Assembly: GCA_029834535.1 (NCBI GenBank)
Contig: JAQMWT010000488.1
Span: forward strand, 10,001 to 74,000
Source: Chrysophaeum taylorii
Lineage: Eukaryota > Sar > Pelagophyceae > Pelagomonadales > Pelagomonadaceae
Direction of reading: 5' to 3'
Length of the DNA stretch: 64,000 nt
Positions 33,764 through 43,201 of this stretch are shown one piece after another; positions within the stretch are counted from its first letter, which is position 1, and each line of letters starts with the position of its first letter. The notes below the pieces were generated by a model, which was not told the DNA's origin, made no database searches, and worked only from the letters and a program-made list of their open reading frames with translations. The translations under genes were made by a program, and so were the position numbers.

Positions 33764-35353
33764 ATGGAGGGAGATTTTTGGCTCGTGGCCTGGAAGGACC
33801 CCGCACAGAGTCGGAGCCCCCGGGATTCGTGGGACTCGTCGAGCGCCGGGGAGCGGATCGGTATTGCCAAGTGGATTCGGTCATGGGACGACGCGACGGC
33901 GATATTGCACGCGAAGGAGACGGTGGCGAGCGTGGACGCGATGGTGTCCAAGTGCCTCCCATCGGCGCGGCGGTGGGCTGCCGACGTGGTGTTGGACGTG
34001 TTCGGCGACATCGAGGACCTGGCGGCGACGATGGAGATGTCGCAGCGGCCGCGGTTTAAGGAGGGGCTGCGGGACCTGTCGCAGTTCGACAGGCTGACGC
34101 GCCTGAGCGATCTGTGGGGCGAGGGCGGAAGGTCCGAGGAGCTCGATCATGCAGAAGCAAAAATCGTGACGCGGTGGGTGGTGGCCTCGGCCCTCGCCGA
34201 ACTCCTGCACTCGCGGCTGAGCGGAACCGAGCCGACGGCATCCCTCGCGTTCGATAGGGTCATGTCGCTCCGGCGGCGAGCGACGCGCCGAGACGAGGCC
34301 GACGAGGACGACGAGTGGGACGAAGACGTGGACGTTCCCGAGGTGGCGCCCCTGCCGGCGGGCCCCAAGCCCAAGACGGACGTGGGGGCCTATTTCAAAG
34401 AAAAGGAGGCCGAGCGCGTTCGGCACGACAAGGGCTACGACGTCTTCGACAAGGCGATGGCTAAGCTCAAGGACGAGAGTCGTGCCCAGGCGCGCGAGCT
34501 TTTGTTGGAGTACGTTGACGCGATGAAGGACCACTGCTTCGAGATCGAGTTTTCGGAGAAGCGGTTGGGCTTCTCGGTAGCGCTCCACAAGTTCGGCAAG
34601 CTAGGCCGAAACTTCGTGGCTGTCGACGAGACGACCGACGACCGTCTTCTCGCCGGCGACGAAGTGGTGTCAATAAACGGGGCGATGGTCGTCGACCCCT
34701 CGGAGGGAACAATAACGTTAGTGAAGCGCTTCATCGACGACGCACCGAGGCCCTTGGTTGTGAAGTTCGTGCGAGGGGAGAGACCGGACGACGATCGCGA
34801 GATTAAGTCCAATCCTCCCCCTCCGCCGGAGGTCCTCGTAGATCGCGTTCTCGCAACCCGCGACATCGATGGCGCCCTGAGACTCGTGGTCAGGGCCGAC
34901 GGCACCGTCCGCAAGGTCCAGGAGTACTTCGCCGGGGCAAAGCGCGCGCGCAGGGAGCGGTCCAAGCGCCTCGGCCAGATCCACGAGGGCGCCGCCTACG
35001 TTCAAGGCAAACTCGCGGGCTACGCGCGCGGGGGGGGACCCCTTGTCGATATCGTCGCCGCCGACGACATGCTCGCCGGCTTCGTCGACATGGGCTCCGG
35101 GAGGATCCTCGACGCAGCGCAATCGACGCGGTTCCATATAGACCCCGCCGGCAACGTCAAGCGAGACGACGGCCTCCACTGCGGCACCGTCGACGACTTC
35201 CACTACTCCAAGCTCAAGCCAATCGCCCTCATCCTCGTCTTTCTCAAGCCTGACCTCTTCAAGCTCCCGAAGGGCCGCCGCAACAAGGGTATCGCCCGTA
35301 TCCTCCGCAAGACCACCGCCCGTCTCACGGGTGTCCACGGCTACTTTGGCTAG
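33764..35353 (+). CDS. PDZ-domain protein of unknown function
   Basis: About 529 residues. The N-terminal third is helical (ARRWAADVVLDVFGDIEDLA), followed by an acidic linker (DEADEDDEWDEDVDVPEV). A PDZ-like domain lies at about residues 265-350: FEIEFSEKRLGFSVALH, then DRLLAGDEVVSINGAMV and LVVKFVRGE, matching the carboxylate-binding loop (here RLGFS) and the GD.I..ING turn of PDZ domains. The C-terminal region ends in a basic segment (FKLPKGRRNKGIARILRKTT) with no clear family. PDZ domains usually bind protein C-termini, so a scaffold role is likely but the partner is unknown. The ATG at 33764 is the first in frame after an upstream stop. Confidence 0.75.
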   Translation: MEGDFWLVAWKDPAQSRSPRDSWDSSSAGERIGIAKWIRSWDDATAILHAKETVASVDAMVSKCLPSARRWAADVVLDVFGDIEDLAATMEMSQRPRFKEGLRDLSQFDRLTRLSDLWGEGGRSEELDHAEAKIVTRWVVASALAELLHSRLSGTEPTASLAFDRVMSLRRRATRRDEADEDDEWDEDVDVPEVAPLPAGPKPKTDVGAYFKEKEAERVRHDKGYDVFDKAMAKLKDESRAQARELLLEYVDAMKDHCFEIEFSEKRLGFSVALHKFGKLGRNFVAVDETTDDRLLAGDEVVSINGAMVVDPSEGTITLVKRFIDDAPRPLVVKFVRGERPDDDREIKSNPPPPPEVLVDRVLATRDIDGALRLVVRADGTVRKVQEYFAGAKRARRERSKRLGQIHEGAAYVQGKLAGYARGGGPLVDIVAADDMLAGFVDMGSGRILDAAQSTRFHIDPAGNVKRDDGLHCGTVDDFHYSKLKPIALILVFLKPDLFKLPKGRRNKGIARILRKTTARLTGVHGYFG

Positions 35354-35364
35354 CTAATGGGATG

Positions 35365-35400
35365 TGATGTGATGTGATGTGGTGTGGTGTGGTGTGATGA
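35365..35400. repeat. gatgt/ggtgt pentamer microsatellite
   Basis: About seven tandem 5-base units (gatgt then ggtgt) begin a few bases after the PDZ-protein stop, followed by a C-run and a T-run near 35400-35415. Probably 3' UTR or intergenic. Confidence 0.8.
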
Positions 35401-35747
35401 CCCCCCCCCTTTTTTGTTCCACTTTGATTACTACTCAGAATGATGATGAATACGGCCGACCATAATACTATTTGCGACGGAGCTCGTGAAATTAGTCGTC
35501 GTCTTACATGCTTGCGACGACGACGACGACGACGACGACGGGAAGAGGATTTTTGCCCGATCATCCTCTCTACACCCCCACGGCACGGCGGCCTGGTATC
35601 TAGAAAGGGTGCGTCGCTGGCCAAAAAGAAGCCGGCCACGGTCGTGGTAAATGCGCCGCCGTACCTCTACCTCGTCTTGTCGTGTACACACGACGTCCCC
35701 ACAATTTTTTAGCCACCAGAATCTTTTAGGCCGAGAGTCGAAAGGGG

Positions 35748-36390
35748 AAAATCCCCGTCCCCGCACCTTCCCCCCGCACCTTCCCCGTCCCCGCACCTTC
35801 CCCGTCCCCCACCTTCCCGTCCCCCACCTTCCTCCCCCGCACCTTCCCCGCCCCTGCCTTCCCCCCCCGCACCTTCCCGCCCCGCACCTTCCCCGTCCCC
35901 GCACCTTCCCCGTCCCCACGCTTCCCCCGCACCTTCCCTGCCCCGCACCCCTTCCCCGCACCTCCCCCGTCCCCGCACCTTCCCCTTCCCCCACGACCGT
36001 CGTCCCCACCTTCTCTTCCACGCGTCTCCCGTCCTCGCACCTCCCCCCCCGCGACTTCCTCGCTCCCCGCACTCTCCTCGTCCTCGCGCTCTCCCCGTCC
36101 CCGCACCTTCCTCTTCCCCGCGATGACCCCGGTCCCGCCTCTTCCTCGTCCTTCGTATCCCCATCACCCGTCCTCGCACTCTCCTCGTCCCCGCATCCTC
36201 CTCGTCCCCGCATCTTCCCCAACCTCGCACCTTCCTCTTCCCCGCGATATCCCCGCCACCCGCACATTCCTCTTCCTCGCGACCTCCCCGTCCTCGCACT
36301 CTCCTCGTCCCCGCACCTGCCCCATCCCCGCACCTTCCTCTTACTCCGCGGCTTCCCCGCTTTCCGGATCCTCTTTCCTCGCGAAGCCAC
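35748..36390. repeat. GC-rich minisatellite, block 1 (C-rich on plus strand)
   Basis: Many degenerate units of about 11-17 bases related to ccgcaccttccccgtcc, plus looser variants (ctcgcactctcctcgtc). Reading frames through the array are artefacts of the repeat (Pro/Arg/Ser on one strand, Gly/Arg on the other). The minus strand carries dense G-runs able to form G-quadruplexes. Confidence 0.9.
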
Positions 36391-36422
36391 ACCCTCTCTC
36401 AGGGTGGTTTGCGAGTAAACCC

Positions 36423-36438
36423 GGGGGGGGGGGGGGGG
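36423..36438. repeat. G16 homopolymer
   Basis: Sixteen uninterrupted G lie between the two oppositely oriented minisatellite blocks. Length calls in such a run are unreliable. Confidence 0.85.
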
Positions 36439-36565
36439 CTGGGCGGGACCACCGCGTACTCTGAATCCCCCTACCCCCCCAAGCTTTCTCTCTTGTGCGT
36501 CCCGCCGGTTCAGTCCTGTAAACGTGCAGCTCTAAAAGGACAAGTACCTTAAGAGGCATAAGGGG

Positions 36566-36890
36566 AACGGGGAAAGTCGCGGGGACGGGGAAGGTGCGGG
36601 GAGCGAGGAAGGTGCGGGGAAGGGAAGGTGCGGGGACGGGGAAGGTGCGGGGGCGGAGAAGGCGCGGGGAGCGGGGAAGGTGCGGGGAGGGAAGGCGCGG
36701 GGGCGGGGAAAGTGCGGGGACGGGGAAAGTGCGGGGACGGGGAAGGTGCGGGGACGGGGAAGGTGCGGGGACGGGGAAGGTGCGGGGACGGGGAAAGTAC
36801 GGGGACGGGGAAAGTACGGGGAGCGGGGAAGGTGCGGGGAGCGGGGATGGTGCGGGGACGGGGATGGTGCGGGGACGGGGGTCGCCCCTC
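36566..36890. repeat. GC-rich minisatellite, block 2 (inverted, G-rich on plus strand)
   Basis: The same family as block 1 in reverse-complement orientation: about 17-base units ggtgcggggacggggaa, more regular than block 1. Together with block 1 it forms a large imperfect inverted repeat around 36391-36565. Confidence 0.9.
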
Positions 36891-37250
36891 TAGGCGGACC
36901 GGCTGTCACAACGCGGCCTTTCAAATAAACCTGCGGTTTTTCGAAGGGGTAAATCGGTCGATGAGTTTCGATGAGTTTCGTTCGGGTCTCTGAGGGGGTC
37001 CTCGAGGGCTGTGCTCAAAAGTACACGTGACTCCGGGGGAGCCCGTATGGCTTATGCACACTGTACCTGAAGTTGGCGACAGTGTATCGAGTCCAACTTC
37101 GGCGCCCTACGTCCCGCCAGCGGTCGGAAGCGATTCAAGTCGGACCGCAGAGCGGCCCCGAAACGCGAGGGGACTGTTCCTTTTCCTCTCGCCACGCTTT
37201 TCGTATGCCGAGGTCACCACCAGGGTCATACATAAGCCAGCGACGTTATC
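36891..37250. other. Spacer between minisatellite and transposon relic; nothing recognised
   Basis: About 360 bases with a tandem gatgagtttc pair near 36960-36979 (cgatgagtttcgatgagtttc) and no supported gene. Confidence 0.4.
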
Positions 37251-38470
37251 TTGCAGAGTCACCGTGGATAGAACTGGCACGTCGATCGCGCGATGGGAGG
37301 CGTGTTTGCGCTTGAGACGCGCGGCCTCTCTTTGTCGCTCGATTTTGGCGTGTTCGAACTGGGCGGTGCCACCGTCCTCGGAGCGGCACACGAGTTTATA
37401 CTCGCGGGCGACGCGAGCGCCGCACGAGCCGGAAGAGGCGGAAGGTTTTCGGGGAAAATGATGTCGAAGACGCGCCCGTTGTCGCCGCGCCATCTCACTT
37501 TCTGTTCCGGTGTTATGTTGGCGGTAGTGCTGCTTTGACTGGCCCCAGCCGTACTCAACGCCAACTCCGGCGAGCTCTTGGTGGCATTCGGTGACGAGAG
37601 TAGGATGTGGCAAGGGTCAAGGGCGAGCTGCTAATACGACAGCCGCTTCAGGGAATCAAACCAACCGCGCTCGAAGATCGCTTTGTGAATTCCTTCGCTT
37701 TGCCGACGTAGGCCTCGGGCTTCCAGTCGGGGTGGGTGGGTCACCCGGCTGGAAGTTCATGTGCTGGTCTTGGCCAGGCTCGAGCTTGACGTTCCACTAA
37801 TCGACCACCTTCTGCCGCTCGCCCTTTGCGCTGCGCTCCGACCTTGAGTTCGAAGATGGCCGAATGAGCTTCGATGCAGCCCGCATCGAGTTTCGTCGAG
37901 GTTTGGAGGAGGTGCTGCGTCTTGTCGAGGTTTGGAGGAGGTGCTGCGTCTTGGCGCCAACGCCGGCGGACATGTTGTCGACGTTGAAGCTGTCGGGTTT
38001 GAACTTGTCGTGTTCCGACGGTCAACCTCAATTAGGATCTGGTGATGAGGGAACCAAATCTCCATGACATCGAGGACGTCCTCGACCTGAAAACGAAAAT
38101 TGTCCGAGTCCCAGAAGCCTTGGTGCTGAATGCCAATCTTGATCGTCTGGAAAGCCGGAGACTGGAACCACTTGAAGCCGTCGCCGCTATCAAAGAGGAA
38201 GGCCTTTTCAAAGGGATACTTGAGTGTCGGATCGATCGTGAGGTCGACATCGTTTTCGCCGTCGTCGTCGTATTCGTCGTAAACCCTCTGGCACGTTGGT
38301 CGCTACTTGGCGAAGCTTGTCACCTGAGTTGTAAAACCCGTGGAGCCACGCGTTTCGTTCGTGGAGGCCATCAACAGTTGCAGGAGCGTCCAGCACCACT
38401 TCCAGTACATACGCTGCCGACCTGGTATCGCGCTCTTCGGCTGGTCAGCAGCGGCACGCAAAAGACACAC
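37250..38470 (-). mobile_element. Decayed DDE-superfamily DNA transposon, minus strand
   Basis: The minus strand from about 38270 down to 38010 reads continuously: DLTIDPTLKYPFEKAFLFDS, then FWDSDNFRFQVEDVLDVMEI and HHQILIEVDR. After a shift of one base it continues HDKFKPDSFNVDNMSAGVGA and KTQHLLQTST. The VDR...H.K context is the second catalytic Asp region of a DDE transposase. Further down, about 37490-37280, protein-like pieces in different frames (KVRWRGDNGRVFDIIFPEN and REYKLVCRSEDGGTAQFEHA) may belong to the same or another element. Several frame changes mean it is inactive. It may be the same superfamily as the relic at the window start. Confidence 0.6.
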
Positions 38471-39639
38471 ATGAAGCACCACAAACCCTTACCCAGCGAT
38501 TATACTCCCTAACCCTGTGGCTTTCTCCCTTACCACCTTTCTTTTCTCCCTTACCACCTTTTTTTTTACCTTACCACCTTAATTTCCCCCTTACCCTTAA
38601 ATTACACTTCATACCACTCCTAAACCCTGCGATCGCTAACCGTATGGTTGCGATGGAGGACGGAGCCTAACACGCTTGCTCCCTGCGGCGGCCCCGGCCG
38701 TCCCGGAGTGAGACGGTGCCTGCTTACTTCCCGGGCTGGCCGGTTAGCACCCGGAAAGTCCGCGCTGGGATGGGGTTCGCTCGGTTGGGCAGAACGCGAC
38801 GGACAGGTCGATTGTTCGTGGATCAACACGTCCGCGGCCTGCGACGCTTTTGCAAGACCTCGCACAAGACCGCGCGCAGTGGCGGTCCGCCATCAACGCC
38901 TTTTCATCCCTCGCCTCTACCCCAACTGTGTGATTTTGCTCTGTGATCCTGGACCGGCTCCTGCCGGCCCAGCCTGGGTCCCATGCCCGGGAGAGGTCCG
39001 AAGTTAGTTAGTTAGTTAGTTCATGAACGCCCTGCGTGCTCACCAACTCACCCTAGATCTTGGCACATTTTTGGGAGGTTTTGGGGTTCAAATTGATACT
39101 GGATCGAGGGCGCGTCGATCGGCGTCCAAGCCTGCGGCAGTAGCGACACTGAGCAGATTTTGCAGATGGAAGTAGTTATTAGTCCCAGTCTGGATGCGTG
39201 CTATCGACGCATGCAGCTAAGGCTGAGTCGCCGATCGAAGCGACTTAAACCCTCCTGGATGTCCGAACAACGAACTCGACACAAAACCCTAAAAAAGTGC
39301 GCTGTATGTGCTGTTTATGGTCGAATGAGCTTGTGCGAGAAGTAGATAGATTGCTAGATCCGGTACATCCAGGAAGGACAGCGTCGACTTGGGGTATTAA
39401 CCAACACCCAGCTGAGCCGACAACAACTGCCTCGGTTTCTCGTTTTCGAAACGCGTTCGCTCGCGCCGCGAGCGGGTTCGGATTAATTGCTGACTCACCC
39501 CGAACCAGGCCCCGCGCCACGCACTCTCCCCCCATGCGTCGCGTCGCGAGCCAGGGCGAGCCATGTACGTGTTTGAAAGGGATGTTCCTAAGACAGTCTC
39601 ATAAACATTGATGATGCTGTCTCTGCGATGTCCTCGCCT
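38471..39639. other. Repeat-rich spacer; no gene supported
   Basis: It holds pyrimidine-rich repeats of cccttaccacctttt (38520-38590), an agtt microsatellite (39002-39021, about five copies) and otherwise unremarkable sequence. Frames in this stretch show no domain or consistent composition. Confidence 0.5.
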
Positions 39640-40090
39640 CGCCCCGCACCCCCCCCGCCCCCGCACCTTCCCCGCCCCCGCGCCTTCCCCGTCCCCGCAC
39701 CTTCCCCGTCCCCGCACCTTCCTCGTCCCCGCACCTTCCTCGTCCCCGCACCTTCCCCGCCCCCGCGCCTTCCTCGCTCCCCGCACCTTCCCCGCTCCCC
39801 GCCATATCCCCGTCCCCGCACCTTCCCCGTCCCCGCACCTTCCTCGTCCCCGCACCTTCCTCGTCCCCGCACCTTCCCCGCCCCCGCACCTTCCCTCCCC
39901 GCACCTTCCTCGTCCCCGCACCTTCCCCGTCCCCGCACCTTCCCTCCCCGCACCTTCCCCGCTCCCCGCGCCTTCCCCGTCCCCGCACCTTCCCCGCTCC
40001 CCGCACCTTCCCCGTCCCCGCACCTTCCTCGCTCCCCGCACCTTCCCTTCCCCGCACCTTCCTCGCTCCCCGCACCTTCTCTTCCCCATC
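39640..40090. repeat. GC-rich minisatellite, block 3 (C-rich on plus strand)
   Basis: About 27 units of ccgcaccttccccgtcc or ccgcaccttcctcgctcc, in the same orientation as block 1 and opposite to block 2. The array ends about 140 bases before the glutathione S-transferase start, so it may border that gene's promoter. Confidence 0.9.
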
Positions 40091-40226
40091 CATGCGACTT
40101 TCCCCGTTCCCCTTGAGACTCACGGCTTTTAGGGTCTCACAAGATATCAAGCCTAGTTTCATTGGTGCTCTCCCCCCCCTCTTAGCTTCTTCTTAACCCG
40201 ACCGACCCCCTCTCTAAAGAGAGTGT

Positions 40227-40907
40227 ATGGTGGTGAAGATCGTGTACTTGGGTGTCCGCGGGCTCGCCGAGCCCGCTCGGCTGTGTTTGTTTATCGGTGG
40301 TATCGATTTCGAGGACGAGATCGTGAATTACGAGGAGATCCAGGCGCGGCGCGGGGAGCTGCCGTTCGGTCAGGTTCCGTTGCTGATGGTGGACGGGGAG
40401 GTGCACGCGCAGTCAGCGGCGATTCTCCGGTGGGCCGGCAAGCAGGCGCAGCTGTGGCCCGAGGAGTGGGACCTGCGAATCGACGCCGTCGAGGCGGCCC
40501 TCATGGATGTCCGCTTCGCAATGCGTCCGCAGTGGTACGGCTGCGCTTTGGGTCGGTCGCCCTCGGACGGCTCGCCGTTGGTACCCCTGAGCGTGGACCA
40601 GAAAAAAGAGGTCGAGGAGCTCTTGAACGCGATGGTCCTGCCAGCGCGCTTTAAAATGCTCGAGAAGTTTTTTCTCGTTTGCGGCGGCGATTACTTTTGC
40701 GGCGATCGGTTAACAGTCTGCGATTTGAGCTGGTACAACATGTGCGTTGGGATTGTGGAGGGATGGTACTGCCCGGGGGTCCGGCCGACGGTGCTGGCGA
40801 CGTGTCCGAAGCTCGTGGACCTCGCGAAAAGAGTGCACTCTCACCCCCGCGTCCAGGAGTGGAACGCCAACCACGGGTACCCGACTTTGTGGCAAGATTA
40901 TGAGTAA
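40227..40907 (+). CDS. Glutathione S-transferase (sigma/alpha-like)
   Basis: A 226-residue protein of normal GST length. The thioredoxin-like N-terminal half has IVYLGVRGLAEPARLCL, where the Tyr is the expected glutathione-activating residue, then GQVPLLMVDG with the conserved cis-Pro, and QSAAILRWAGK with the Gln-Ser that binds the glutathione glutamyl end. The helical half carries DRLTVCDLSWYNM, matching the conserved folding motif with its Asp. The enzyme conjugates glutathione to electrophiles or isomerises lipid-derived substrates in the cytosol. It is a single exon. WYCPGVRPTVLA and a Cys-rich middle are unusual but do not touch the core. Confidence 0.92.
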   Translation: MVVKIVYLGVRGLAEPARLCLFIGGIDFEDEIVNYEEIQARRGELPFGQVPLLMVDGEVHAQSAAILRWAGKQAQLWPEEWDLRIDAVEAALMDVRFAMRPQWYGCALGRSPSDGSPLVPLSVDQKKEVEELLNAMVLPARFKMLEKFFLVCGGDYFCGDRLTVCDLSWYNMCVGIVEGWYCPGVRPTVLATCPKLVDLAKRVHSHPRVQEWNANHGYPTLWQDYE

Positions 40908-41076
40908 TGGTTTGGGTGGTGAGGCGAATCTTGGCGAGGCGGGGGGGGGGTGAGGGCGCTTGCTCCTTGCTGCTGCTGGAGCGGAGGTCCGAGGCCCGGC
41001 GACGAACTGGAGCTCGAATCTTCGGACTGAAGATGATCTCGTCGCCGAGGCGGGGCACGCCCGATCCGGGTGTATG

Positions 41077-41077
41077 A

Positions 41078-41108
<31 letters not shown>
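41077..41108. repeat. GAAA microsatellite
   Basis: Eight tandem gaaa units lie 37 bases upstream of the leucine-rich-repeat gene start, followed by a C-run. Probably in its promoter or 5' UTR. Confidence 0.9.
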
Positions 41109-41144
41109 GACCCCCCCACCACCACCCAAAGAACAAACCCTATT

Positions 41145-42269
41145 ATGGTGTTGATGATGATGATGATGTTGTTGGGATGCGGCAGCGCGCTGCGGCGCGT
41201 GCCGCAGCCGGCGTACGAAAACATGACGGAGTTCCGCGGGAGCGGCGTCGAGGTGGAGGAGGTGGTCGCGGCGCTGCCGTCGCAGGTCAGGTTTGTCGGG
41301 GCGTGCCTCGGCCAGGTGGCCGCCGCGAAAGTTCTTCGGTGCAGCATCCATGTCGAACGGCTTGCCATCGAATCGGATGCCGTGGGGTTCCGGGCCCTCG
41401 ACGAGGCCGCGACCACGGCGCGCGGTCTGCTCGTTTCGGCCGAGGACCCGCCCGCGTCGACGCTCTGCGAGCTGAGTTTGCGGCGGAACGAGATCGACGC
41501 CGCGGGAGCCCGCGCGCTCGCGCGCCTCGTGCTGCGCGTCGCACCCGGTCTCGAGCGGCTCTACGTGGGTGGAAACCCCATCGGCGACGAGGGCGCTCAG
41601 GCCTTGAGCGATATCGTCGCGCGGTGTCAGCATTTGGAGGTTATTGATTTGTCGGATTGCGAATTGTCCGACGACGCTTGCTTCGTCCTCGCGCGAGCGC
41701 TCCGCAAGCGTACGGCCCACGTCGACATTTCGCGCAACCCGAGAATCACGGACCGAGGGATCGCTGCGCTCGCCCGCGTTTCGGAAACCCTCGACGCCGC
41801 GGGCTGCGACGCGAGGTCGGTCGAGAGTTTGCTTCCCGCGTTGCGGAGATCGAAAGGGCTGAGAGATCTCGCGCTCGCCGACACGGGGCTCGACCCCCGC
41901 TCGGCCGCCGACCTCGTCGACCTCCTCCTTTCGAAAACCTCGCGCATCAGACGCCTCGACCTATCCTCGAACCCCCTGACGCCGCGGGCCGCCGCGAGAA
42001 AAACCGCCAGAATTATTCTCGACAGCATTCTCCCCGGCGCCGACGCCGACCCCGCGCCCGACGACGTCTGCGCCTTGTGCGCCATCGCTGCGGCCCTCCG
42101 GAGTGCCCTCGCAGCCCCGGACCTCGAGCTTCTGCGCCTCAACGACGTCGGCGCCCGCCCTCCTCACGAAAAACTCTTGAAGGGTGCCCTGGCCAAGCAC
42201 CCCCGCCTTCATATCGATCTCCGCGCGAACCCTCTCCTCCGCGTACACGATAAATTCAATATTATGTAG
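41145..42269 (+). CDS. Leucine-rich-repeat protein (ribonuclease-inhibitor type)
   Basis: A 374-residue protein. The start MVLMMMMMLLGCGSALRR looks like a signal peptide, encoded partly by an atg run. The body has several 27-30-residue LRRs of the ribonuclease-inhibitor type: LCELSLRRNEIDAAGARALA, LERLYVGGNPIGDEGAQALS, LEVIDLSDCELSDDACFVLA, HVDISRNPRITDRGIAALA and IRRLDLSSNPLTPRAA. These form a curved protein-binding surface. There is no kinase or NACHT domain. If the signal peptide is real the protein enters the secretory pathway; its partner is unknown. Confidence 0.8.
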   Translation: MVLMMMMMLLGCGSALRRVPQPAYENMTEFRGSGVEVEEVVAALPSQVRFVGACLGQVAAAKVLRCSIHVERLAIESDAVGFRALDEAATTARGLLVSAEDPPASTLCELSLRRNEIDAAGARALARLVLRVAPGLERLYVGGNPIGDEGAQALSDIVARCQHLEVIDLSDCELSDDACFVLARALRKRTAHVDISRNPRITDRGIAALARVSETLDAAGCDARSVESLLPALRRSKGLRDLALADTGLDPRSAADLVDLLLSKTSRIRRLDLSSNPLTPRAAARKTARIILDSILPGADADPAPDDVCALCAIAAALRSALAAPDLELLRLNDVGARPPHEKLLKGALAKHPRLHIDLRANPLLRVHDKFNIM

Positions 42270-43201
42270 TAGGTGGACATCGTTGCGCTTTTTTTTTTCT
42301 TGCCGACGGTGTGTCTCGATGGACATCTACTCGCGTCCATCGGGACGACGACGACGGGACCCCGCCCGCGCGATATAGATGGGTATCGATCCCCCGAAGG
42401 GAAGGTCTCGTCTCTACTTTGAGCTGGCCTCCCTGACTGACTGACTGACTGACGATAGGCCTGCTCCCGCTTCGCTCCGTTGGCACGAATACTACTACTA
42501 TATCATTTCTACGAAGTCCCCGCTCGAGGAGTCATCCAACGTCTTCCGGGGGTGGTGGTATATTATGTCCGCGTCTCCGCCATCTTCAGCCCCGCCGCCT
42601 CCCGCACGCTTTTCCTCGTGCAACAAAGCTGGCGGGCGCCCTCGAGATCCGCCTGCCGATTCCATAAAGTCGCGCGGGCAACGTCACCCGCGTGCTGGCT
42701 TCCCACGGCCGGATTCAAAATCCTCCAGCTCTTCTCTCGCCCGCTAGTAAAAAAGGAACCAGCTTCCACTATTGGTCGTCTCGAGGCCTTCGCGCGCGCG
42801 AAGGCCTCGAGACGCCGATCAACGCAGATGTCGTCGGCACCGCAAAAGAAGACCCAGATCGCGCGTGATGCAAAAGCTGACCGATCAAGGAGAAGCGCGA
42901 ATTGTCAAACTAGAAACGAGTCAATCCGGTCCGACGACCAAGTCAAAAGATTCGAGGCGCATATCCCGCGATCCCGAAACAAAAAACCTCGACGCGCAAA
43001 GCTCGTATTCGGTCCGCGACGAGGAATTAAAAGACGAAGCCGGAACCTTTAGGTTTCTTATTACCCTTTACTACTCCTATGGTCGACAATATTATATCGT
43101 CGTCGCGCAATGAATAAAAAAAAAAATATCTATTGAGTCAGATTAATAATAATAGGAAGCAGAAGATCAACGGTTCCACCAAGGACGAGAGAGAAAAAAA
43201 A
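42270..43201. other. Intergenic region with a perfect palindrome
   Basis: About 930 bases without a supported gene. It contains a ctga microsatellite (about 42432-42452) and the 38-base palindrome described separately. A plus-strand frame at 42480-43052 has no domain and irregular composition and is not called. Confidence 0.5.
42777..42814. repeat. Perfect 38-bp palindrome
   Basis: The left arm cgtctcgaggccttcgcgc is followed immediately by its exact reverse complement with no spacer. The centre is a CG alternation. It could extrude a cruciform or be a dimeric protein-binding site. Confidence 0.95.

Noticed and set aside
33135-33962. 275-codon minus-strand frame upstream of the PDZ gene
   Set aside because: Runs through low-complexity repeats and overlaps the PDZ-protein start; composition not protein-like.
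35651-36418. Pro/Ser/Arg or Gly/Arg-rich proteins through the minisatellite
   Set aside because: The frames are translations of a non-coding tandem repeat in any frame, with no start context or unique sequence.
38480-38640. Telomere-like words (ccctaaccctg)
   Set aside because: Only isolated, imperfect words among pyrimidine-rich repeats; no tandem array of a telomere unit.
39397-40162. Gly/Arg/Cys-rich minus-strand proteins and Pro-rich plus-strand proteins
   Set aside because: Same minisatellite family as at 36 kb; repeat-driven open frames.
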